64,000 bases of DNA, taken from assembly GCF_021278985.1 (NCBI RefSeq), contig NZ_CP082833.1:3658001-3722000 (forward strand). The letters run 5' to 3'. Shown here one piece after another: positions 1 to 7,224 of the stretch. A model generated the notes under the pieces. That model saw only the letters and a program-made list of their open reading frames with translations. It was not told the origin of the DNA and ran no database searches. The position numbers and the translations under genes were made by a program. The first letter of the stretch is position 1, and the number at the start of each line of letters is the position of its first letter. This DNA comes from Citrobacter rodentium NBRC 105723 = DSM 16636. GTDB lineage: Bacteria; Pseudomonadota; Gammaproteobacteria; Enterobacterales; Enterobacteriaceae.

Positions 1-593
1 TTTTTGAGGTCGGCAAGGATTTTCATGATGCTGCTGCGTGATAAAAAGGTCCGGCTCTGAATATAGTTAGCCGCGGTAATGCTATGACGAAATTCATTGG
101 ATTCTCTCATTAACTCATACAGTTGAGAGCGAATAATGTCGTATGAACTGGGTGCCGAAATGCGGGTGCAGTGATCGTAAACCCGCCCGGCGGTGTAGAC
201 CAGCAGCGCCGCCATGCTCTCCCAGAGATTTTCTCTGGCGATAATGTCATTCACCTTAGCCAGTGACAGCACCGCTACCTGCGAACACTCTTCACTGCGC
301 ATAAACAGATAACTGGAATCGCAAAGCTGGTTACTCAGGCCAAAAATAAACGGCGCGACTTCCGAATTAAACATAAAGCCGTCCCGCGTTCTGAAGATAG
401 CAATGGTGCCTTTCAGAAGAATGAGACATTGATGAGAATGATTGTTTTTATAGTTAATTATTTGTCTGTTTTTTGTTTCATATACGTTGGCATGTGGAAT
501 GAGTCTTTCAATCATTTTTTCAATATGTTTAACGGGTTTAACCGGAAACGTTTTGTAGTCATTTGAATCAAAGGATAAATTTTTTCCGGGCAT
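1..593 (-). CDS. IprA/YaiV-like winged-helix transcriptional regulator, 3' end cut by window edge
   Basis: Reading the minus strand from an ATG at 593 gives 197 codons without a stop, running off the window. The protein resembles the YaiV/IprA family: a cyclic-nucleotide-like N-terminal half containing PFIFGL, then a helix-turn-helix region with NYIQSRTFLSRSSIMKILADL. In this family the HTH lies near the C-terminus, so only a few dozen residues are probably missing. It is transcribed away from the fimbrial operon across a 354-bp gap, which suggests a local fimbrial regulator. That role is inference. The start is supported by the reading frame only; a clear Shine-Dalgarno is not obvious. Confidence 0.72.
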   Translation of the reverse strand, partial: MPGKNLSFDSNDYKTFPVKPVKHIEKMIERLIPHANVYETKNRQIINYKNNHSHQCLILLKGTIAIFRTRDGFMFNSEVAPFIFGLSNQLCDSSYLFMRSEECSQVAVLSLAKVNDIIARENLWESMAALLVYTAGRVYDHCTRISAPSSYDIIRSQLYELMRESNEFRHSITAANYIQSRTFLSRSSIMKILADLK

Positions 594-947
594 AGGTCGC
601 CTCTCGCATTAATTGCTGCGCTAAAAGGACATAAGGTGTTTATTGATTTAACAATTATGCGGTTGGATGAAAAGGAATGGAATGCGGATCAAAGTGTAAA
701 ATTACACCAAAAAATCACTTGAGCGAATATATGTAGCTATATCAAAATTGTCACCAGGGAATACAACAATCAATTTCAAGCCCGTTTTTACGACGGCAGA
801 AAAACGGGACGGTCAGTATTCCCGGTAACGTATGTGATTAATAATTTATCATTTTCATAGAGATAGTGAATTAACCCTGTCATAAGGATTAATTCACCCC
901 GGCAGTGGCAGCACATTATAAATAAACAAAAGTTAAGGATAGCAATC
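594..947. promoter_or_regulatory. AT-rich intergenic control region between regulator and fimbrial operon
   Basis: This 354-bp gap separates divergent genes, so it should hold both promoters. It contains a perfect 9-bp inverted repeat, CCCGTTTTT at 781-789 and AAAAACGGG at 800-808, with a 10-base spacer. The AT pairs face the loop, so it does not look like an intrinsic terminator and may be an operator. I searched for the short inverted repeats of an invertible fimS-type switch and saw none. No recombinase gene is nearby. Specific -35/-10 boxes could not be assigned with confidence. Confidence 0.45.
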
Positions 948-1478
948 ATGAAAAAGAACAGTATAGCCCTGGCATTATCCGTGACGGCGCTTTTTACGGC
1001 AACAAACGTCATGGCCTATGACGGTACGGTGAATTTTGTCGGGCAAATCCTCGATACCGCCTGTACGGTGGATATTGGCGCCAACAACACGCTGGTGGTT
1101 GATATGGGCAACGTCTATAAGACCGCATTTGCCGCTGCGGGTGATGAGGCGTCGACGACAAAATTTACCCTGAGGCTGATTAATTGCCCGGCCAGTGTGA
1201 GTACCGCCAGAGTAAAATTTGATGGTGCGAACGACGCTTCCGACAGCACGTTGCTGGCGATTATGCCGGATCCGGCAGCAGCGGATGGCGTGGCGATTCG
1301 GCTCAAGACGGCGGATAAAACCAACCTCGATCTCAACCAGGTGAACGGCTACACGTACGTCGTATCCAGCACGATGGATAATAACCTGGATTTTTACGCC
1401 GCTTATGTCGCGACCCGCGTTCCGGTAATGGCAGGACCAGCTAACGCTGTCGCTAACTTCACCGTTAACTATAACTGA
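948..1478 (+). CDS. Major fimbrial subunit (type 1-like pilin)
   Basis: A 176-residue pilin of the FimA/type 1 family, which polymerises into the fimbrial rod by donor-strand exchange. It has a typical secretion signal (MKKNSIALALSVTALFTATN, cleavage likely after VMA). The mature part starts with a G-T-V-N-F strand, has a conserved cysteine pair (in DTACTV and LINCPA) and ends in the alternating pattern FTVNYN used for chaperone binding. The start is preceded by an AAGGA ribosome site. It is the first gene of a six-gene operon, the usual place for the most abundant subunit. Exact fimbrial type was not identified. Confidence 0.9.
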   Translation: MKKNSIALALSVTALFTATNVMAYDGTVNFVGQILDTACTVDIGANNTLVVDMGNVYKTAFAAAGDEASTTKFTLRLINCPASVSTARVKFDGANDASDSTLLAIMPDPAAADGVAIRLKTADKTNLDLNQVNGYTYVVSSTMDNNLDFYAAYVATRVPVMAGPANAVANFTVNYN

Positions 1479-1527
1479 TATGCCAGCATGTATTCAGGGC
1501 CGTCATTCGGCCCTTCAGAGGTTGATT

Positions 1528-2205
1528 ATGCGTTTATTCGTTGTTTGCATCGCGTCGTTGATGGTTTGCGCCATGAGCATGGCGACAGCGCAGGCTGGCG
1601 TCTCTGTTGGCGGCACGCGCGTTATTTATGCCGGAGATAAAAAAGAGGCCTCTCTGAGCGTAACCAATCCCGATACGATCCCCTATTTAATTCAGTCGTG
1701 GATTGAAATGCAGGACGCGAGTGCCGGAAAAGCGCCTTTTATTATTACACCGCCGCTTTATCGTTTAGATAAAGGGCAGATAAACGTCATGCGCATTGTC
1801 CGCGCCGGTAATCTGCCGGAAGATAAAGAGTCGCTGTTCTGGCTGAATATTAAATCGATTCCCTCAACGGAGCGCAGAGATAATACCCTGCAAATAGCGA
1901 TCAAAACGCGAATAAAACTGATTTATCGTCCGGCCGCGCTCGGTCAGTCGAACCCTCTGGCGCAGGCGGATAAATTAAGCTGGAAGTCTGTCGGCAAATT
2001 TATTCAGGTCACTAATCCTTCGCCATACTTTATTAATTTTAATGAGATCACCGTGGCCGGTAAACGGGTCGAAGAGGTGACATTTGTGGCGCCGGGAAGC
2101 TCTGCCCGATTTGCCCTGCCGGATGGGGTAACGGGCGGTAATGTGACGTTCAAAATAATTAATGATTACGGCGGAATTAGCGACGCGCACCGGAGCGCCA
2201 TTTAG
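1528..2205 (+). CDS. Periplasmic fimbrial chaperone (PapD/FimC family)
   Basis: A 225-residue chaperone that would fold pilin subunits in the periplasm and deliver them to the usher. I chose the ATG at 1528, not the in-frame ATG at 1480, because it follows an AGAGGTTG ribosome site and begins a clean signal peptide (RLFVVCIASLMVCAMSMATA, cleaved near AQA). The mature protein shows family landmarks: VGGTRVIYAGDKKEASLSVTN in the G1/A1 strand region, the YRLDKGQINVMRI strand, LFWLNIKSIP, and a C-terminal INDYGG. Its stop is followed by the usher, whose reading frame is odd (see usher entry). Confidence 0.88.
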   Translation: MRLFVVCIASLMVCAMSMATAQAGVSVGGTRVIYAGDKKEASLSVTNPDTIPYLIQSWIEMQDASAGKAPFIITPPLYRLDKGQINVMRIVRAGNLPEDKESLFWLNIKSIPSTERRDNTLQIAIKTRIKLIYRPAALGQSNPLAQADKLSWKSVGKFIQVTNPSPYFINFNEITVAGKRVEEVTFVAPGSSARFALPDGVTGGNVTFKIINDYGGISDAHRSAI

Positions 2206-2295
2206 TTATATTCGCTGGCCGGGAAAGAGTTCTATGATGATAGCAAAATTTCTGTTTATTCCGCCCCCGGCCCCACTGGCGTTTTTTTATCCGTG

Positions 2296-4743
2296 ATGAT
2301 TACCAGCCTGCTGAATGAGGCGAGAGGGCGTGACTATTTTAATCCGGCGCTGCTGGAGAATAACCCAACCGCTGCGGATAATATCGATCTCTCTGCTTTT
2401 GAAACGGGACAACAGGCGCAGGGAACTTATCGCGTCGATATTATTCTCAACGGGGCGAATGTGGATACGCGTGAGATAGCCTTTTTCCCGGGGGAAGAGG
2501 GGGATCTTGAGCCGTGTCTCTCTGAAGCGCTGTTACAGCGTTATGGCGTAAAAACCGCGTCCTACCCTGGGCTTATGGCGAAGGGAAAGTGCGCGGACCT
2601 GGCCGCCATTCCTCAGGCCTCCAGCGAGCTGTTATTTAGCGCGCAGAAACTGCTGCTCACTATTCCGCAGGCCGCCTTATCCGCGCAGGCGCGCGGCTAT
2701 GTCGCCCCCGAATTGTGGGATGAGGGGATTAGCGCCGTGATGCTTAATTACAGCTTCAGTGGGGATCGTAGCCGGACAAACGCGGATGGCGTAACAAGTA
2801 ACAGTCAGTACGCCAGCCTGCGTCCTGGGATCAATGTCGGCCCGTGGCGGTTGCGAAACTATACGACCTGGAACCGCGACAGTCAGGGAAATGACAACTG
2901 GGATACGGTTTATACCTATCTTCAGCGCAATATTGTGCCGCTTAAAGCGCAGCTGGTGCTGGGCGACAGCGCCTCGCCCGCAGATATCTTTGACAGCATT
3001 CCGTTTCGCGGCGCGCAGCTTGCCTCTGATGACGAAATGCTGCCGGATTCGCTGAAAGGCTACGCACCGGTGGTGCGGGGGATCGCGCGAAGCCATGCGC
3101 AGGTGATCATTCGGCAAAACGGCTATCAGATTTATCAGAGCTACGTGGCGCCAGGAGCATTCGAAATCAGCGATCTGTACCCGACCGGCGGCGCAGGCGA
3201 TTTAGATGTCACCCTGAAAGAAGCCGACGGCGGCGAACAGCACTTTACGGTGCCGTTTGCATCCTTACCGGTGCTCCAGCGTGAAGGGCGCGTCAAATAT
3301 GCCTTAACTGCCGGACGCTACCGTTCCTACGACAGCCGGGTGGCGCAGAGCGGGTTTGCGCAGGGAACGACGATTTACGGGCTGCCGGCGGCCGTTACCG
3401 TGTACGGCGGGCTTCAGGCGGCCGATGACTATCGCGCAGTGGCGGCTGGCGCAGGCAAGAATTTTGGCGTCGTCGGGGCGCTCTCTACCGACCTGACCCG
3501 CTCCTGGTCGCAGCCGCGAAACGCGGCGAAGGCGCAGGGGCAATCCTGGCGTATTCGTTACAGTAAGAACAGCGTACTGACCGGAACGCATTTTGCCATT
3601 GCCGGGTATCGCTACTCGACCCGTGACTTTTACGCGATGGAAGAAGTGTTTACTACCCGGGGCGGCAGTAATACGCCTGCGCAGAAGCGACGTAACCGGA
3701 TGGAGGCGAACGTCAGCCAGTCTCTCGGCCAGGGGCGCGGCGCGCTTTCGCTCAGCGCTGTACGGGAAGAGTACTGGAACAGAGAAAACCCCATGCAATC
3801 GTGGAGTGTCAGCTATAACAATGCCTGGAACGGGGTAAGTTACGGTATTAGCTGGACGCAGAGTAAAAATAGCCTTTCCGGTACAGACAACCGTTACGAA
3901 AAAGATCAGCAGATAGCCTTTAACGTCAGCGTTCCGCTGGAGGGCTTCATGGCAAACAGTTGGGCGCACTACAGTCTTAACGGCGGTCGCAATGCCGGGA
4001 CAACGCACAGCGCAGGTCTGAGCGGTATGGCCCTGGCGGATAATGCGCTTAACTGGAACCTGCAACAGGGATACGGCAGCGACGGCGTGGGCTATACCGG
4101 CAGTCTCAACGCTGACTATAAAGGAACCTATGCCCAGGTCAGCAGCGGCTATAGCTACGACAGCAATATGCAACGGCTGAACTATGCGCTGGCGGGCGCG
4201 CTGCTGGCGCATGCTGACGGCGTCACGCTCTCCCAGCCGCTGGGGGAAACCAATGTTCTGATTAAAGCGCCGGGTGCGAACGGCGTTGGGGTGAAAAATC
4301 AGCGCGGCGTCAAAACTGATTTTCGCGGTTACACGGTTGCCGGCAACGTTTCGCCGTACCGTAACAATGATATCGGACTGGATACGTTATCCGTTCCGGC
4401 CAACGTTGAACTGGAATTGACCAATAAAAACGTAGTGCCGACCCGCGGGGCGGTGGTACGCGCAGAGTTTGTCGCCAGCGTGGGATTGCGCCTGTTGCTG
4501 ACTTTGCATCGCGACAACGGGCGTCCCGTGCCGTTCGGCGCCAGGGTCGTCGTTCAAGGCGCTCAGGGACCCGGCTTTATTGTTGGCGATGACGGTCAGG
4601 TTTATCTGAGCGGTATGCAGCCGCAGGGCGAACTTGATGTCGCCTGGGGGGATGACCCGCAGCAGCGCTGCACCGTGGAATATTCGTTTAAAGCGGCGGT
4701 CGGAAGTGGCGATATTATCACTGACGCTCGTCTTTGCCGCTAA
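2296..4743 (+). CDS. Outer-membrane fimbrial usher, signal peptide apparently out of frame
   Basis: A PapC/FimD-family usher that would form the outer-membrane pore through which pilins are secreted and assembled. The mature N-terminus DYFNPALLE, the long beta-barrel, plug and C-terminal plug-binding domains (PFGARVVVQG, ending ITDARLCR) are intact. The frame opens only at GTG 2293 or ATG 2296, giving about 815 residues with no hydrophobic signal. An ATG at 2234 with a GGGAAAGAG ribosome site starts a signal-like peptide (MMIAKFLFIPPPAPLAFF) in another frame that stops at TGA 2294-2296, overlapping the ATG. A -1 shift at the seven T of 2282-2288 would join the two. The gene may be phase-variable, frameshifted, damaged or mis-sequenced. 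Confidence 0.8.
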   Translation: MITSLLNEARGRDYFNPALLENNPTAADNIDLSAFETGQQAQGTYRVDIILNGANVDTREIAFFPGEEGDLEPCLSEALLQRYGVKTASYPGLMAKGKCADLAAIPQASSELLFSAQKLLLTIPQAALSAQARGYVAPELWDEGISAVMLNYSFSGDRSRTNADGVTSNSQYASLRPGINVGPWRLRNYTTWNRDSQGNDNWDTVYTYLQRNIVPLKAQLVLGDSASPADIFDSIPFRGAQLASDDEMLPDSLKGYAPVVRGIARSHAQVIIRQNGYQIYQSYVAPGAFEISDLYPTGGAGDLDVTLKEADGGEQHFTVPFASLPVLQREGRVKYALTAGRYRSYDSRVAQSGFAQGTTIYGLPAAVTVYGGLQAADDYRAVAAGAGKNFGVVGALSTDLTRSWSQPRNAAKAQGQSWRIRYSKNSVLTGTHFAIAGYRYSTRDFYAMEEVFTTRGGSNTPAQKRRNRMEANVSQSLGQGRGALSLSAVREEYWNRENPMQSWSVSYNNAWNGVSYGISWTQSKNSLSGTDNRYEKDQQIAFNVSVPLEGFMANSWAHYSLNGGRNAGTTHSAGLSGMALADNALNWNLQQGYGSDGVGYTGSLNADYKGTYAQVSSGYSYDSNMQRLNYALAGALLAHADGVTLSQPLGETNVLIKAPGANGVGVKNQRGVKTDFRGYTVAGNVSPYRNNDIGLDTLSVPANVELELTNKNVVPTRGAVVRAEFVASVGLRLLLTLHRDNGRPVPFGARVVVQGAQGPGFIVGDDGQVYLSGMQPQGELDVAWGDDPQQRCTVEYSFKAAVGSGDIITDARLCR

Positions 4744-4774
4744 TACAACCACTCAGAACATCGGGAATAAAAGC

Positions 4775-5716
4775 GTGCGGAAAATTTATTTTTTATTGGG
4801 CGTTTTACTGCTGGCATTCGCCCGAATGTGCCTGGCCGACGAGTGCGGAATAACATCGCCCTTATTTCAGAGCGTCTCGCTGGGCAATGTGCTGGTGCAG
4901 CGGGATACGCCGCCAGGGGCCGAGATAGCCCGTGTCAGAGCCTCAGGCTTCATCGAATTAACGGCTTTTTCTCCGACAGGCGTCGTCAATTGTCAGGGCG
5001 GATACACCTTTAATTACTTATCAGCGACGCCTGCAGCCATCAGTGGGGTTTATAATACTAATCTTGCGGGAGTAGGCATAAAAGTGTCAGTTGATGCGGG
5101 AAATTTTATATTGCCCTCTCGTGGCGCGAATATTAAAACGTTGTATTACGTTGGCAATTATGACGTTATCCTTTACAAAACCGGGGAAATAACGCCCGGC
5201 CTGTTAACGCCAGGATTAGTCGCCACCGGCTGGTATGACTCGCCAGAAAACGAATTTATGCGCATTTCTTTGGGGGGGAATAACCAGGTTTCGGTACTGG
5301 CCTGTTCGCTCACCAGCCAGGTCATTAACTTTAATCTTGGGGATATTAATGCCAGCGAATTTTCCGAACGTCCCGGTTTTATTCCGGCCTATAGCGATAC
5401 GCAACATCTGGGACTGAACTGCGATCCCGCAGCCAACATTAATGTCGAACTGGTGGGAACGCAAAACCCGGATGCGATTGCCGAACCCGGCGTGCTGGCG
5501 CTCAACGGACAGGGAAATCCCGGTATCGCTGATGGCGTAGGGATCCAGTTTATTTATAACGGTATTCCGTTACAGGTGAATAACCGCATTGTTCTGAAAC
5601 GTTCAGCCGGGGGACAGGAGATGTTTCCGCTGACGGCACGCTATTACCAGACGAAGGCGATTGTAAAACCGGGACGCGCCGATGCGACGGCGACGCTGAA
5701 TATTACTTATCAATAG
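4775..5716 (+). CDS. Two-domain fimbrial tip adhesin-like subunit
   Basis: A 313-residue protein placed where FimH-type tip adhesins sit. The GTG at 4775 is preferred as start because it gives a proper signal peptide (RKIYFLLGVLLLAFARMCLA, then mature DECGI); earlier in-frame ATGs overlap the usher and give no signal. The N-terminal half is a unique cysteine-containing domain that could be the receptor-binding lectin. The C-terminal half looks like a pilin domain: SVLACSLTSQVINFNLG, a second cysteine in HLGLNCDPA, and a final ATLNITYQ strand. Receptor specificity cannot be read from the sequence. Confidence 0.78.
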   Translation: MRKIYFLLGVLLLAFARMCLADECGITSPLFQSVSLGNVLVQRDTPPGAEIARVRASGFIELTAFSPTGVVNCQGGYTFNYLSATPAAISGVYNTNLAGVGIKVSVDAGNFILPSRGANIKTLYYVGNYDVILYKTGEITPGLLTPGLVATGWYDSPENEFMRISLGGNNQVSVLACSLTSQVINFNLGDINASEFSERPGFIPAYSDTQHLGLNCDPAANINVELVGTQNPDAIAEPGVLALNGQGNPGIADGVGIQFIYNGIPLQVNNRIVLKRSAGGQEMFPLTARYYQTKAIVKPGRADATATLNITYQ

Positions 5717-5728
5717 CAGAGGATAACA

Positions 5729-6244
5729 ATGCGAGGCAGGCACTGTCTGGCGGCAATAGCGCTGTTTTCAGTTCCGGCATGGGGCGTGGGCGATCCGGTT
5801 ATGCTTAACGTGACGGGAAATGTGAAAGCCGCGCCTTGTCAGGTGCGCAGCGACAGCGTGGCGAAAACGGTGGATTTAACAGCCGGACATTCTGTCACGG
5901 CCTCTTCGCTGTACACATCGGGTTCAGCCACGCCCTGGGTGGCATTTGATCTCAGCGTGGAGAAATGTCCGCCAGGGACGACCCGCGTAACGATCGTGTT
6001 TAACGGCGCGCCGGATGATGATAATCCACGTGATATGTATAAAAACGTCGGTAGCGCAACGCCGGTCGCCATACAGTTGCAGAGCAGCGAGGGCCAGCCG
6101 CTGGGAGATGGAACATTGCTGGCGGGGGATATTACCGGTCAGCAATACACGTGGAAACTGCGCGCCAGAATATATAGCCAGCAGGGGCAAGTTATGCCGG
6201 GAACCATTAATTCGGTGGTCACGGTTTCCATGATTTATCAGTAA
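5729..6244 (+). CDS. Minor fimbrial subunit
   Basis: A 171-residue pilin-family protein, likely a minor or adaptor subunit. It starts 12 bases after the adhesin stop with an AGAGGA ribosome site. It has a short signal peptide (MRGRHCLAAIALFSVPAWGV), a pilin core with a cysteine pair (AAPCQV and VEKCPP), and the C-terminal alternating strand VVTVSMIYQ that pairs with the chaperone. Whether it caps the tip or anchors the rod cannot be told from sequence alone. Confidence 0.82.
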   Translation: MRGRHCLAAIALFSVPAWGVGDPVMLNVTGNVKAAPCQVRSDSVAKTVDLTAGHSVTASSLYTSGSATPWVAFDLSVEKCPPGTTRVTIVFNGAPDDDNPRDMYKNVGSATPVAIQLQSSEGQPLGDGTLLAGDITGQQYTWKLRARIYSQQGQVMPGTINSVVTVSMIYQ

Positions 6245-6264
6245 CCCTTATGCAGGAAGCATAA

Positions 6265-6912
6265 ATGAATATTGTTATCCGCAGTGACGATACCTACTAT
6301 AAAATGGGGCTGATCGCGCTGCTCACGAATTTCCTTCACAATACGTGTCAGCAGCGGACGTTAACCTTTGCTGATTATCAGGCAGAAAATATATCAGACG
6401 CGCAGATTATTATTACCGTGCTGCGTCCCGGAGAAATGTACCTGTGCCATCCGGAATTGTTAAACGTTGCGCCGAAACTTATGGTCGGTATTGTTGAAAC
6501 TGAACACATGCCGGCACGGAGCGCGCTTCCCGATTGCCTGAAGCAGATCGTTCTCATCCCGCAAGACGCGACGGTTGCGGAAATAAGCAGCGTAATAAAA
6601 TATCACTGGTTACGAAAACAAAATGAAGAGCCCGTCAGAGGGGAACAGGATTGTGCGGGGTGCACCCACCGAATGTTCAGCGAACGGCAGGGGCGTATGT
6701 TAGAGCTGCTGTTAGCCGGATTATCATCCCGCCAGGTTGGCGAGCAGATGAATATTGCGCAAAAAACGGTGCTGGCCCATCGACAGGCGTTACTGCATAA
6801 ATTCAGATTACGCACGAACTGTGAACTGATGCGATTTTTACTGGCTATGCAGCAAAAAAAATCCACGCGCCTGCGTGGATTTTTGGAAACTGGGAATGAG
6901 ATTGAGTGTTAA
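6265..6912 (+). CDS. LuxR-type HTH regulator at the end of the fimbrial operon
   Basis: A 215-residue orphan regulator with a C-terminal LuxR/FixJ helix-turn-helix (FSERQGRMLELLLAGLSSRQ ... MNIAQKTVLAHRQALLHKF). The N-terminal 120 residues resemble a degenerate receiver and lack an obvious phospho-acceptor DxxMPxxxG motif, as in FimW- or RcsA-like regulators. It follows the minor pilin by 20 bases and likely controls this fimbrial operon (inference). The last 17 or so codons run through a strong hairpin with T tail (6856-6884), so the C-terminus looks grafted or the gene was extended at a junction. Confidence 0.75.
   Translation: MNIVIRSDDTYYKMGLIALLTNFLHNTCQQRTLTFADYQAENISDAQIIITVLRPGEMYLCHPELLNVAPKLMVGIVETEHMPARSALPDCLKQIVLIPQDATVAEISSVIKYHWLRKQNEEPVRGEQDCAGCTHRMFSERQGRMLELLLAGLSSRQVGEQMNIAQKTVLAHRQALLHKFRLRTNCELMRFLLAMQQKKSTRLRGFLETGNEIEC
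6856..6884 (+). terminator. Terminator-like hairpin inside the 3' end of the LuxR-type gene
   Basis: Arms ATCCACGC (6861-6868) and GCGTGGAT (6873-6880) enclose a four-base loop, extended by an A run before and T run after. It looks like an intrinsic terminator between the fimbrial operon and the RADAR operon, but it lies before the regulator's stop codon. The same 8-bp arms recur at 12367-12386, on the other side of RADAR. Confidence 0.65.
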
Positions 6913-7224
6913 ATTTTTTGAGGATTTATGCACAAAATCCTGATGCGAAATGTTTTCAAAAATTGTCAGGTTAACGTTCCTGCAGATCTTTGCGTTACAT
7001 GTCATTTCTGGATCCTTTCCCGACAGGTTAGGTTGTGATTGATATGATGCCCATCTCTCATTTTAGTGATCGTTATCCCTTTATAAACAGGAGTTTATAT
7101 GTTATCTATATGCAATAGACTTAAATCGATATACGTGCGCAGCTTACGATTCACCTCTCTACTTACTATTTAAGGAAAAGAGTGAGGGGAGAATTGATTT
7201 TCATTAAGATATTATGAGAGAATT
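6913..7224. promoter_or_regulatory. AT-rich upstream region of the RADAR operon
   Basis: A 312-bp region that should hold the rdrA promoter. No single -35/-10 pair stands out enough to assign. It contains a short ORF with a ribosome site (7099-7173, listed separately). The base composition becomes visibly AT-rich here and stays so to the end of rdrB, unlike the GC-rich backbone beyond 12.4 kb. Confidence 0.4.
7099..7173 (+). CDS. Putative 24-residue leader ORF ahead of rdrA
   Basis: ATG at 7099 follows an ACAGGAG ribosome site with good spacing and opens a 24-codon frame ending in TAA at 7171-7173, 51 bases before rdrA. The peptide is basic and partly hydrophobic (begins MLSICNRLKSIY, ends FTSLLTI). 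I do not recognise it. It could be a leader peptide, a small membrane-active peptide or chance. Only the ribosome site and position support it. Confidence 0.25.
   Translation: MLSICNRLKSIYVRSLRFTSLLTI

Noticed and set aside
594..947. Invertible fimbrial switch like fimS
   Set aside because: Only a single local palindrome is seen, with no paired short inverted repeats around a promoter and no recombinase gene.
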